The notes beneath the pieces are model-generated. The model was given only the letters and a program-made list of their open reading frames with translations, was not told the DNA's origin and did no database searches. Source: an uncultured Propionibacteriaceae bacterium (GTDB lineage Bacteria; Actinomycetota; Actinomycetes; Propionibacteriales; Propionibacteriaceae). From it: a stretch of 5,902 nucleotides of DNA. The DNA lies in NCBI GenBank assembly GCA_937859105.1, contig CALMAD010000354.1, positions 1-5,902 of the forward strand, written 5' to 3'. Below, one piece after another: positions 1 through 5,325 of this stretch. A program made the position numbers and the translations under genes. The first letter of the stretch is position 1. Every line of letters begins with the position of its first letter.

Positions 1-248
1 GACGTCCGCACGTAGTAGACCGACGCCCCCTCGGGCGCGGTCGCCATTGTGGCGAGGTCGGCGTCCGCGAGGGCGTCGAGCCGCTCGAACAGCCCGTTCG
101 CCAGCGCCTCCTTGCTGCGGAAGTGGTACAGCAATCCGCCCTTCGAGACGCCCGCCTTCGCGGCGACGGCGTCCAGCGTCGCGGCGCGCTCGCCGCCGGC
201 GATGAGGATCTCCTCGTACGCCCGCAGGATGTTGTCGCGCGCGCTCAT
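1..248 (-). CDS. TetR-family transcriptional repressor, N-terminal part (cut by window edge)
   Basis: The reading frame begins at the ATG at 248-246 and stays open to position 1, giving 82 residues (MSARDNILRAYEEILIAGGE...). A TetR-type DNA-binding domain is plain: an amphipathic first helix, then the helix-turn-helix at about residues 24-49 (TLDAVAAKAGVSKGGLLYHF followed by RSKEAL). The GVSKGGLLYHF(R/P)SKEAL form is common in TetR repressors that sit beside drug efflux pumps. The C-terminal ligand-binding and dimerisation domain lies outside the window, so the inducer cannot be guessed. The gene is divergent from the MFS pump at 335, with an 86-bp gap holding a palindrome, the usual layout of a repressor controlling both itself and the pump (as in LfrR/LfrA and SmvR/SmvA). 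The Shine-Dalgarno is weak: only a GGA-containing stretch lies upstream. The family is certain; the target is inferred from layout. Confidence 0.93.
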   Translation of the reverse strand, partial: MSARDNILRAYEEILIAGGERAATLDAVAAKAGVSKGGLLYHFRSKEALANGLFERLDALADADLATMATAPEGASVYYVRT

Positions 249-252
249 GGAA

Positions 253-280
253 TCGACAGTCCAGCAGTCATGACGATACT
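253..280 (+). promoter_or_regulatory. Candidate sigma-70-type promoter of the MFS pump gene
   Basis: TCGACA at 253-258 resembles the -35 consensus TTGACA (5 of 6), and GATACT at 275-280 is a fair -10, with a 16-bp spacer. Transcription would start near 287, inside the palindrome at 278-301 and about 48 bases before the pump's ATG. This was read by eye. Actinobacterial promoters are variable, so the -10 is more credible than the exact pairing. Confidence 0.45.
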
Positions 281-301
281 GTACCGTCCGGACGGTTCAG
301 T
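278..301. promoter_or_regulatory. 24-bp imperfect palindrome, probable TetR operator
   Basis: The left arm ACTGTACCGTCC (278-289) is followed directly by the right arm GGACGGTTCAGT (290-301). The arms are reverse complements except for one pair (T282 against T297), and the inner 14 bp ACCGTCCGGACGGT are perfect. Size, symmetry and ACCG/CGGT core fit operators of TetR-family proteins. The site sits between the divergent repressor and pump genes and overlaps the likely pump -10 and start point, so a bound dimer would block transcription. It also covers the only room for the repressor gene's own promoter, which suggests autoregulation. Binding by this repressor is inferred. Confidence 0.75.
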
Positions 302-321
302 CACGGGCCGTCTCGTTCATG

Positions 322-328
322 AAAGGGG
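322..328 (+). promoter_or_regulatory. Ribosome binding site of the MFS pump gene
   Basis: AAAGGGG lies 6 bases before the ATG at 335. It fixes this start over the ATG at 319, which is in another frame and has no comparable upstream site. Confidence 0.7.
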
Positions 329-334
329 CAAGCG

Positions 335-1861
335 ATGTTGTCGGCAACGCGCGCGGCGAGTGCGCCGGGAGGAGGCCTGTCGACGCGCCGACGCTGGGCC
401 GCCCTGTGCGTGCTGGTGCTTCCGGTCGTGCTGGTGGCGGTCGACAACACGGTGCTGGCCTTCGCCGTCCCCGCGATCTCGGAGGCGCTGCGCCCGACGG
501 GCATCCAGGTGCTCTGGATGGTCGACATCTACCCGCTCGTGCTCGCGGGCCTGCTCGTGCCGATGGGGAGCCTGGGCGACCGCATCGGACGCCGGCGCCT
601 CCTGCTCATCGGCGCGAGCGGGTTCGCGGCCGTCTCGGCGGCCGCCGCGTTTGCGCCCTCGGCGTCCTGGCTGGTCGTCGCCCGCGCGGCCATGGGTGTC
701 TTCGGGTCCATGCTGATGCCGGCGACGCTGTCGCTGATCCGCAACGTCTTCGTCGACGCGCGCGAGCGCCGCATCGCCATCGCCGTGTGGGCCGCCGGCA
801 TGTCGGGCGGGGCGGCGCTCGGCCCGATCCTGGGCGGGTTCCTGCTGGAGCACTTCGGCTGGCCGGCCGTGTTCTGGATGGCCGCGCCGGTGCTCGTGCC
901 GCTCCTGGTGCTCGGGCCGCTGCTCGTGCCGGAGTCGCGCGACCCGCGGCCCGGGCCGATCGACGTGGTGAGCATCGGGCTGGTGCTGGCCACGATGACC
1001 CCGCTGGTGTGGGGGATCAAGCACCTCTCGAGCGTCGGACCGGACGCCGCCGCGGCGGTCGCGCTCGCGGTGAGCGTGCTGGGTGGCGTGACGTTCGTCC
1101 GGCGGCAGCTCCGGCGTGAGATCCCCATGCTGGACGTCCGGCTGTTCACGAACCCGGTGTTCAGCGGGTCGGTGTTCGCGAACCTGTTGAGCATGTTCGC
1201 CCTCGTCGGCTTCTTCTACTTCGCGGCGCAACACCTGCAGCTCTCGAGCGGGATGTCGCCGATGCTGGCCGGCCTCTTCCTGCTGCCCGGCACCGTCGCG
1301 ACGGCCGTCGCGGGGCTGCTGGTCGTGCGCGTCGTGGAGCGGGTGCGGCCCTCGCGCGTGGTCGCCGGGGGCATCGCGATCAACGCGCTGGGGTACGTGG
1401 TCGTCCTGGCGACCCAGGGGTGGTGGCTGGACGCCGGGCTGATGGCCGCCTTCATCCTGATCGGCCTCGGCTCGGGCGCGGCCGAGACGATCTCGAACGA
1501 CCTGATCCTGGCCAGCGTGCCGGCCGCGAAGGCCGGGGCGGCGTCCGCGATCTCGGAGACGGCGTACGAGGTGGGGTCCGTCCTCGGGACCGCGGTTCTC
1601 GGGTCGGTGCTTACGGCCGTCTACACGACCCGGGTCGCGGTGCCGGACGGGCTCGCACCCCAGGACGCCGCGGCCGCCGGCCAGACCCTCGGCGGGGCGA
1701 CCGACGTCGCCGGACGCCTCGACCCGGCCCGCGCGGAGGCGCTGCTGAGCTCGGCCCGGGAGGCGTTCGACTCCGGCGTTCTCTACACGTCGTGGATCGC
1801 CGTGGCGGTGCTGACGGTCGCTGCCGTGGTCGCTCTGCGCGCGCTGCGGACGGCGTCCTGA
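335..1861 (+). CDS. MFS drug efflux pump, DHA2 (14-helix) family, SmvA/LfrA/QacA-like
   Basis: This 508-residue membrane protein should export toxic organic cations or other drugs in exchange for protons across the cytoplasmic membrane. About 14 hydrophobic helices can be drawn (near residues 21-43, 60-80, 88-107, 111-130, 147-168, 175-198, 209-227, 239-254, 275-298, 309-332, 342-361, 364-385, 413-430 and 482-502), the number typical of DHA2 proteins. Family signatures: VDNTVLAFAVP in helix 1 with Asp37; motif A GSLGDRIGRRR at 78-88; Arg117 in helix 4 (motif B region) with Pro129; motif C GMSGGAALGPILGG at 155-168; and a late ISETAYEVGSVLG segment at 406-418. A hydrophilic loop (about 431-481) precedes the last helix. 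Length is normal for the family and the ATG has a good Shine-Dalgarno. Divergent TetR control suggests substrate-induced expression. The family is clear, but the exact substrate cannot be read from sequence. Confidence 0.93.
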   Translation: MLSATRAASAPGGGLSTRRRWAALCVLVLPVVLVAVDNTVLAFAVPAISEALRPTGIQVLWMVDIYPLVLAGLLVPMGSLGDRIGRRRLLLIGASGFAAVSAAAAFAPSASWLVVARAAMGVFGSMLMPATLSLIRNVFVDARERRIAIAVWAAGMSGGAALGPILGGFLLEHFGWPAVFWMAAPVLVPLLVLGPLLVPESRDPRPGPIDVVSIGLVLATMTPLVWGIKHLSSVGPDAAAAVALAVSVLGGVTFVRRQLRREIPMLDVRLFTNPVFSGSVFANLLSMFALVGFFYFAAQHLQLSSGMSPMLAGLFLLPGTVATAVAGLLVVRVVERVRPSRVVAGGIAINALGYVVVLATQGWWLDAGLMAAFILIGLGSGAAETISNDLILASVPAAKAGAASAISETAYEVGSVLGTAVLGSVLTAVYTTRVAVPDGLAPQDAAAAGQTLGGATDVAGRLDPARAEALLSSAREAFDSGVLYTSWIAVAVLTVAAVVALRALRTAS

Positions 1862-1873
1862 GACGTTTCTACC

Positions 1874-1907
1874 TGACATTCTCCACACCCTGGTGTGGAG
1901 AATGTCA
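1874..1907. terminator. Perfect 16-bp inverted repeat between convergent genes, probable bidirectional terminator
   Basis: TGACATTCTCCACACC (1874-1889) and GGTGTGGAGAATGTCA (1892-1907) are exact reverse complements separated by only CT. The hairpin starts 13 bases after the pump's stop codon and lies downstream of the convergent uracil permease gene, so it could end transcripts from both sides. There is no T-run on either side, as is common for actinobacterial hairpin terminators. The arms are clearly less GC-rich than the neighbouring genes. A protein-binding palindrome or a dispersed repeat is an alternative. Confidence 0.7.
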
Positions 1908-1923
1908 CACGGACCCGGTGAAC

Positions 1924-1943
1924 CCGGCCCGGGAGCGGGCCGG
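1924..1943. terminator. GC-rich hairpin just after the uracil permease stop codon
   Basis: CCGGCCCG (1924-1931), loop GGAG, then CGGGCCGG (1936-1943) gives an 8-bp perfect stem with a tetraloop. It begins 5 bases past the permease stop codon on the minus strand. Together with the stem at 1874-1907 it makes a tandem hairpin pair in the 87-bp convergent gap. No T-run follows. Confidence 0.5.
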
Positions 1944-1948
1944 CGGCG

Positions 1949-3376
1949 TCACCTCTCCGCGTCGTACGCCCCCGGACGATCGACGATCAGCACCGCGCCG
2001 TCGGCGTCCTCGGTGAGTTCGGCGGGGGCCAGCGCGTGGGCGAGGTGGTACACGGCGACGGTGACGATGGTCCCGAACGCGATGCCCGACAGCGCGAAGC
2101 CGTCGGTGATCCGCAGGGTGACGTCCCCGATGCCGATGATCACGCCGGCGGCCACGGGCACCAGGTTGAGCGGATTGCCGAAGTCGACGCGGTTCTCCTT
2201 CCAGATCTTCGCGCCGAGCAGGCCGATCATGCCGTACAGGACGACCGTGATCCCGCCCAGCACGCCCCCGGGCGTCGCCGAGATCACCGCCCCGAACTTC
2301 GGGCTGAACCCGAACAGGATCGCGACCACCGCCGCCACGACGTACGCCGCCGTCGAGTAGACGCGCGTCGCCGCCATCACGCCGATGTTCTCGGCGTACG
2401 TGGTCGTCGGGCCGGCGCCCAGCGCCGTCGCCAACACGGACGCCCCGCCGTCGGCCGCGATCGCCTTGCCCATCTCGCGATCGAGGTTCGCGCCGGTCAT
2501 CTCGGCGACCGCCTTCACGTGCCCCGTGTTCTCGGCGATCAGCGCGATCACCACCGGCAGCGCGATGAGCGTGAACGCCAGATCGAACGAGGGTGCGTGG
2601 AACCCCACGACGTTCGTCGTCGCGTGCAGCCGCCACGTGGCCAGGTCGGACACCGGCGGCAGCCCGATCCACGCCGCGGACGCCACCCCGCTCCAGTCGA
2701 CCCGCAGATGCGTCGTGACGGCGTCGGCCGACGCCGAATACGACGTGATCGGCCCGAAGACCAGGTCGGCGAGCCAGCTCAGCACGTACCCGATCACGAG
2801 GCTCACGAAGATCGCGATGCGCCCCACGAACCCCCGGACGCCCACGCTCAGCACCACGACGATCAGCATCACGATGAGGCCGATCCACTGATCCTGCGGC
2901 CAGTACGTCTTCGCGACGACCGGCGCCAGGTTGAACCCGATCAGCATGACGACGGCCCCCGTCACGACCGGCGGCAGCACCCGATGGATCACCCGCGACC
3001 CGGCCGCCTGGATGATCAGGCCCACCACCAGCAGCGTGACCCCGACCCAGAGCATCGCGCCCGACACGTGCGACGGGTTGCCGCCGCGCGCGTAGATCGC
3101 GGTCGCCACGCCCACGAAGGACGCCGAGCTGCCCAGGTAGGACGGCACCCGACCTCGCACGACCGCCAGGAAGATCAGGGTCGCGACGCCCGACATCATC
3201 ACCGCGAGCTGCGGGTTCAACCCCATGAGCAGCGGGAACACGAACGTCGCCCCGAACATCGCCACGACGTGCTGGGCGCCGAGACCGACGGTCTTGCCCC
3301 AGGAGAGCCGCTCGTCGGGGGCGACCACCTCTCCGGGGGCCAGCGACCCGTCTTTGTGCAGCTTCCAGAAGGCCAT
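1949..3376 (-). CDS. uraA: Uracil permease, NCS2 (nucleobase:cation symporter-2) family
   Basis: This 475-residue inner-membrane carrier should import uracil with protons for pyrimidine salvage. The N-terminus (MAFWKLHKDGSLAPGEVVAP, then DERLSWGKTVGLGAQHVVAM) is typical of actinobacterial UraA-like proteins. Family landmarks: QH at 35-36 in helix 1; SSASFVG at 83-89; AENTGHVKAV at 281-290; and GPTTTYAENIGVMAATRVYS at 322-341. Glu282, His286 and Glu329 line up with E. coli UraA Glu241, His245 and Glu290, the uracil-contacting residues, which favours uracil over xanthine or uric acid. The rest is hydrophobic and fits the 14-helix fold; a short acidic tail follows residue 450. The start has GAGAGGGG 8 bases upstream. 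No other pyrimidine gene is adjacent, so the gene appears to be a single unit, or a distal one if transcription continues from the solute-binding protein gene. Close relatives take other pyrimidines, so the exact substrate is slightly open. Confidence 0.93.
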   Translation of the reverse strand: MAFWKLHKDGSLAPGEVVAPDERLSWGKTVGLGAQHVVAMFGATFVFPLLMGLNPQLAVMMSGVATLIFLAVVRGRVPSYLGSSASFVGVATAIYARGGNPSHVSGAMLWVGVTLLVVGLIIQAAGSRVIHRVLPPVVTGAVVMLIGFNLAPVVAKTYWPQDQWIGLIVMLIVVVLSVGVRGFVGRIAIFVSLVIGYVLSWLADLVFGPITSYSASADAVTTHLRVDWSGVASAAWIGLPPVSDLATWRLHATTNVVGFHAPSFDLAFTLIALPVVIALIAENTGHVKAVAEMTGANLDREMGKAIAADGGASVLATALGAGPTTTYAENIGVMAATRVYSTAAYVVAAVVAILFGFSPKFGAVISATPGGVLGGITVVLYGMIGLLGAKIWKENRVDFGNPLNLVPVAAGVIIGIGDVTLRITDGFALSGIAFGTIVTVAVYHLAHALAPAELTEDADGAVLIVDRPGAYDAER

Positions 3377-3384
3377 CGTCCGTT

Positions 3385-3392
3385 CCCCTCTC
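3385..3392 (-). promoter_or_regulatory. Ribosome binding site of the uracil permease gene
   Basis: Read on the minus strand, GAGAGGGG (3392-3385) stands 8 bases before the ATG at 3376. It supports that start. Confidence 0.7.
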
Positions 3393-3410
3393 GCCGGTTA
3401 CGCCGGGGGA

Positions 3411-3486
3411 GAGCGTAGGCCTCGGGGCCGGGTGACGGCCGTACGGTCCAGCCGCTGACGCGGCGTCCCGGCCGTCGACAACGCTC
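3411..3486 (-). other. Nested inverted repeats in the uracil permease leader / downstream of the solute-binding gene
   Basis: Plus-strand arms nest as follows: GAGCGT 3411-3416 with ACGCTC 3481-3486; GACGGCCG 3434-3441 with CGGCCGTC 3469-3476; GCCGC 3451-3455 with GCGGC 3460-3464 around a TGAC loop; and a side stem GGCC 3418-3421 with GGCC 3426-3429. The block fills most of the 143-bp gap between two same-strand genes. It could be the terminator of the upstream solute-binding gene or a folded leader of the permease mRNA. In DNA this GC-rich, some of this pairing is expected by chance, and I recognise no named riboswitch or PyrR site. I found no convincing -35/-10 pair for the permease. Confidence 0.35.
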
Positions 3487-3519
3487 GCGCCCGGACGCCC
3501 GCCTCCCCGGGGGTGCCCG

Positions 3520-5130
3520 CTACCGCGTCCAGCCGATCGCGGTCCACGATGTGGACGCCAGCGCGTCGGCGCCGACGTTCGCCAGCCCGTTCTTGACGGC
3601 GACGACCTGGGGCTCTTGGTACAGCGGGATCGTGTCCGCCTGCTGCCAGAGCTGCGCCGCGGCCTGCGTGGCGAGGGCGTTGCGCGCGATCGGGTCGGGC
3701 TCGTCGGCGATGCGCCGCGCCAGATCCTTCTCCGAGTCGGAGTGCGTCAGCGACGCGGCCGCGTCCTCCAACGGGTAGCGCGACAGCGTGACGCGCTCGA
3801 CGCTCAGGTCGCCGCCCCCCGATACGGGCCGCACCTGGACACCGACCGCCGTGAGATCGGCCGTGATGCGGGACGCCTCGGCCGCTGCCTGCGCGTCGCC
3901 GGGGTCGGCGGTCAGGGTGAGCGACAGCGGCCGGCCGTTCTTGGCCCGGATCGAGCCGTTCGTGCCGCCGAGGACCCAGCCGGCGTCCTGCAGCAGCCGT
4001 TCGGCCTGGTCGGGGGCGTAGGTGAGCCCGGTGGCGTCGGCCTGGTTCGTGTAGCCGGCCTGGTTCGTCAGCAGCAGGTGATTGCTCCAGACGGCGCCCT
4101 CGCCCCCCGCGTCCTCCAGCACCGTGCGGGTCAACCGGTCGCGGTCGATCGCCCGGACGATCGCCTGCCGCACCGGCAGCTCCTGCAGCGGGCCGTCGTC
4201 CTCCTTCAGCGTGAGCCGGCGGGCGGTCGCGCCCAGGTTCGCGCGGACGGTCACCCCGTCCGTCGAGCGGGCCAGCGTCAGCGCGGACTCCGACAGCCCG
4301 ACGTCGAAGAGATCGAACTCGTTGCTGGAGAAGGCGGCGGGCAGCGCCTCGGGCTGAATCGTCCGGAAGATCACCGAGTCGAGCCGCGGCCTCGCACCCC
4401 ACCAGCGGGGGTTGCGCTCCAGCGTGACGACGCCCTGCAGGCGATCCACGTGCGCGATGCGGAGCGGCCCCGCCCAGCGGGCGCTGTCGGGGGACGCCCA
4501 CGAGGCGTTGAACGCCGCCGCGTCTTTCACCCCGTCGGCGGGCAGCGGGCCGTGCTCGAGCACCCGCGACCAATCCGGGTCGACCGAGGCGAACGTCAGC
4601 ACGACCTGCAGCGGGCCCTCGCCCGCGCGCACGTCGGCGACGCGACGCCAGTCGCTCGCCTGGGCCCGGACGCCGGGCACCCGGCCCGACAACGCCCGCC
4701 AGGACGCCACCCAGTCGTCGGCCGTGATCTGGCGGCCGTCGCCCCAGACCGCCTTCGGGTTCAGATCGAGCGTCACGACAGTGCGCCCGTCGTGCGTCGC
4801 GGACGCCGCCGTTGCGAAGTCGGGGTTCGGCCGGGCGTCGCCCGCGGCGTCGTAGACGAGGTAGTGCGGACGGACGGCGTCCACCATCTCGTCGGTGTCG
4901 CTGGTCGCGTCGGCGGCCCAGGGATTCCAGGACGCCGGGAGCCGCGTCACCGGGATGCGGAGTTGCCCTCCGTCGCGCAGGGTCGCCGGATCCTGCGCGT
5001 TGGTGACGAGCGTGGCGTTGCTGGTGAGCTGGGGCGGGGTGGGCAGCGGATCGGACCCCCCGGGCGTGCACCCGGCGACGGCCAGCAGGACCGCGAGACC
5101 GGCCACGGTCGCCCGTCGTGCGATGCCCAC
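3520..5130 (-). CDS. ABC transporter solute-binding lipoprotein, family 5 (peptide/nickel/opine, Opp/Dpp-type)
   Basis: Starting at the GTG at 5130-5128 the product has 536 residues. It would be exported, lipidated and anchored on the outer face of the membrane to capture a ligand, probably an oligopeptide or similar. A short signal peptide (GIARRATVAGLAVLLAVAGC) ends in the lipobox VAGC with Cys21. A Thr/Ser/Pro-rich stretch (about 22-43) follows, then the SBP_bac_5 fold: GGQLRIPVTRLPASWNPW near 54-71, WGDGRQITADDWVASW at 129-144, WAGPLRI near 219-225, LERNPRWWG at 237-245, VRQAIVRAIDRDRL at 320-333, AERLLQDAGW at 376-385, and ADTIPLYQEP near 498-507 just before the C-terminus. The GTG is preferred because GGAGGGGGG lies 8 bases upstream and it leaves a normal signal peptide; the in-frame ATG at 5217 would add 29 residues of poor signal character. 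No permease or ATPase gene is beside it, so it is an orphan that may share a transporter encoded elsewhere. The ligand is unknown. Confidence 0.9.
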   Translation of the reverse strand: MGIARRATVAGLAVLLAVAGCTPGGSDPLPTPPQLTSNATLVTNAQDPATLRDGGQLRIPVTRLPASWNPWAADATSDTDEMVDAVRPHYLVYDAAGDARPNPDFATAASATHDGRTVVTLDLNPKAVWGDGRQITADDWVASWRALSGRVPGVRAQASDWRRVADVRAGEGPLQVVLTFASVDPDWSRVLEHGPLPADGVKDAAAFNASWASPDSARWAGPLRIAHVDRLQGVVTLERNPRWWGARPRLDSVIFRTIQPEALPAAFSSNEFDLFDVGLSESALTLARSTDGVTVRANLGATARRLTLKEDDGPLQELPVRQAIVRAIDRDRLTRTVLEDAGGEGAVWSNHLLLTNQAGYTNQADATGLTYAPDQAERLLQDAGWVLGGTNGSIRAKNGRPLSLTLTADPGDAQAAAEASRITADLTAVGVQVRPVSGGGDLSVERVTLSRYPLEDAAASLTHSDSEKDLARRIADEPDPIARNALATQAAAQLWQQADTIPLYQEPQVVAVKNGLANVGADALASTSWTAIGWTR

Positions 5131-5138
5131 GGCTTCAG

Positions 5139-5147
5139 CCCCCCTCC
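5139..5147 (-). promoter_or_regulatory. Ribosome binding site that decides the GTG start of the solute-binding lipoprotein
   Basis: On the minus strand GGAGGGGGG (5147-5139) sits 8 bases before the GTG at 5130. No such site precedes the in-frame ATG at 5217. The resulting N-terminus has two arginines, a hydrophobic core and a lipobox. Confidence 0.75.
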
Positions 5148-5157
5148 GCCTCGGACT

Positions 5158-5193
5158 GGTCGTCCATGCTTGTCCAAGCCCGGCGATGGACAA
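5158..5193 (-). promoter_or_regulatory. TGGAC repeats upstream of the solute-binding gene, possible operator
   Basis: On the minus strand TTGTCCA (5193-5187) and TGGACAA (5176-5170) form a perfect 7-bp inverted repeat with a 10-base spacer. A second TGGAC copy follows one turn later: TTGGACAAGC (5177-5168) and ATGGACGACC (5167-5158) are 10-bp direct repeats matching at 7 positions. A possible -10, TAGGTT (5197-5192), overlaps the first arm, which would place transcription start inside the repeats, but I see no good -35. The arrangement suits a dimeric regulator binding on one face of the helix. The regulator is unknown. Confidence 0.4.
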
Positions 5194-5256
5194 CCTACCG
5201 TGGATATGTCGTTGCACGGATCACAATCCCGACCCGGAAACGTCACGGTTCGCTAA

Positions 5257-5278
5257 CCCCGGGGTGGGGTCCCCGGGG
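5257..5278. repeat. Two CCCCGGGG palindromes forming a GC hairpin
   Basis: CCCCGGGG at 5257-5264 and again at 5271-5278, separated by TGGGGT, can pair as an 8-bp stem with a 6-base loop, or each can fold or dimerise alone. The block lies in the gap between pmt and the solute-binding gene and could add to termination after pmt. The sequence is low in complexity, so this is a weak call. Confidence 0.35.
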
Positions 5279-5292
5279 AGGGTGGCACCTCA

Positions 5293-5313
5293 CCCCCGAA
5301 ACTCAAGCGGGGG
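5293..5313 (-). terminator. Candidate terminator hairpin downstream of pmt
   Basis: CCCCCG (5293-5298), a 9-base loop, and CGGGGG (5308-5313) form a 6-bp GC stem beginning 12 bases after the pmt stop codon. There is no T-run downstream, so termination is only plausible. Confidence 0.4.
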
Positions 5314-5325
5314 GCGGATCTGGGG

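Noticed and set aside
284..306. A separate minus-strand promoter for the TetR gene
   Set aside because: TACAGT (283-278) or CAGTAT (281-276) could be a -10 and GTGACT (304-299) a -35, but the first pair has a 15-bp spacer and the second a poor -10, so I did not call it as a feature.
319..1119. Plus-strand ORF starting at ATG 319 inside the pump leader
   Set aside because: It is out of frame with the pump, made of low-complexity Arg/Gly/Ala sequence, and lacks its own ribosome binding site.
317..1888. 523-residue minus-strand ORF opposite the MFS gene
   Set aside because: It is extremely rich in Arg, Gly, His and Asp with no fold-like pattern. It is the shadow expected opposite a gene with G/C third positions, and the plus strand encodes a clear transporter.
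1949..3376. Xanthine/uric acid permease reading of the NCS2 gene
   Set aside because: The TTYAENIGV motif and the Glu282/His286/Glu329 set match uracil-type carriers rather than the purine-type NCS2 branch.
2036..3418. 460-residue plus-strand ORF opposite the uracil permease
   Set aside because: It is Arg/His/Asp-rich nonsense-like sequence. The opposite strand carries all NCS2 signature motifs.
3398..5071. Alternative minus-strand frame of 557 residues overlapping the solute-binding gene
   Set aside because: It is Arg/Gly/Ala-rich without recognisable domains, and the competing frame has conserved motifs throughout.
3616..5256. 546-residue plus-strand ORF opposite the solute-binding gene
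   Set aside because: It has shadow composition (Arg, Gly, Val, Asp rich), while the minus strand gives a full SBP_bac_5 protein with signal peptide and lipobox.
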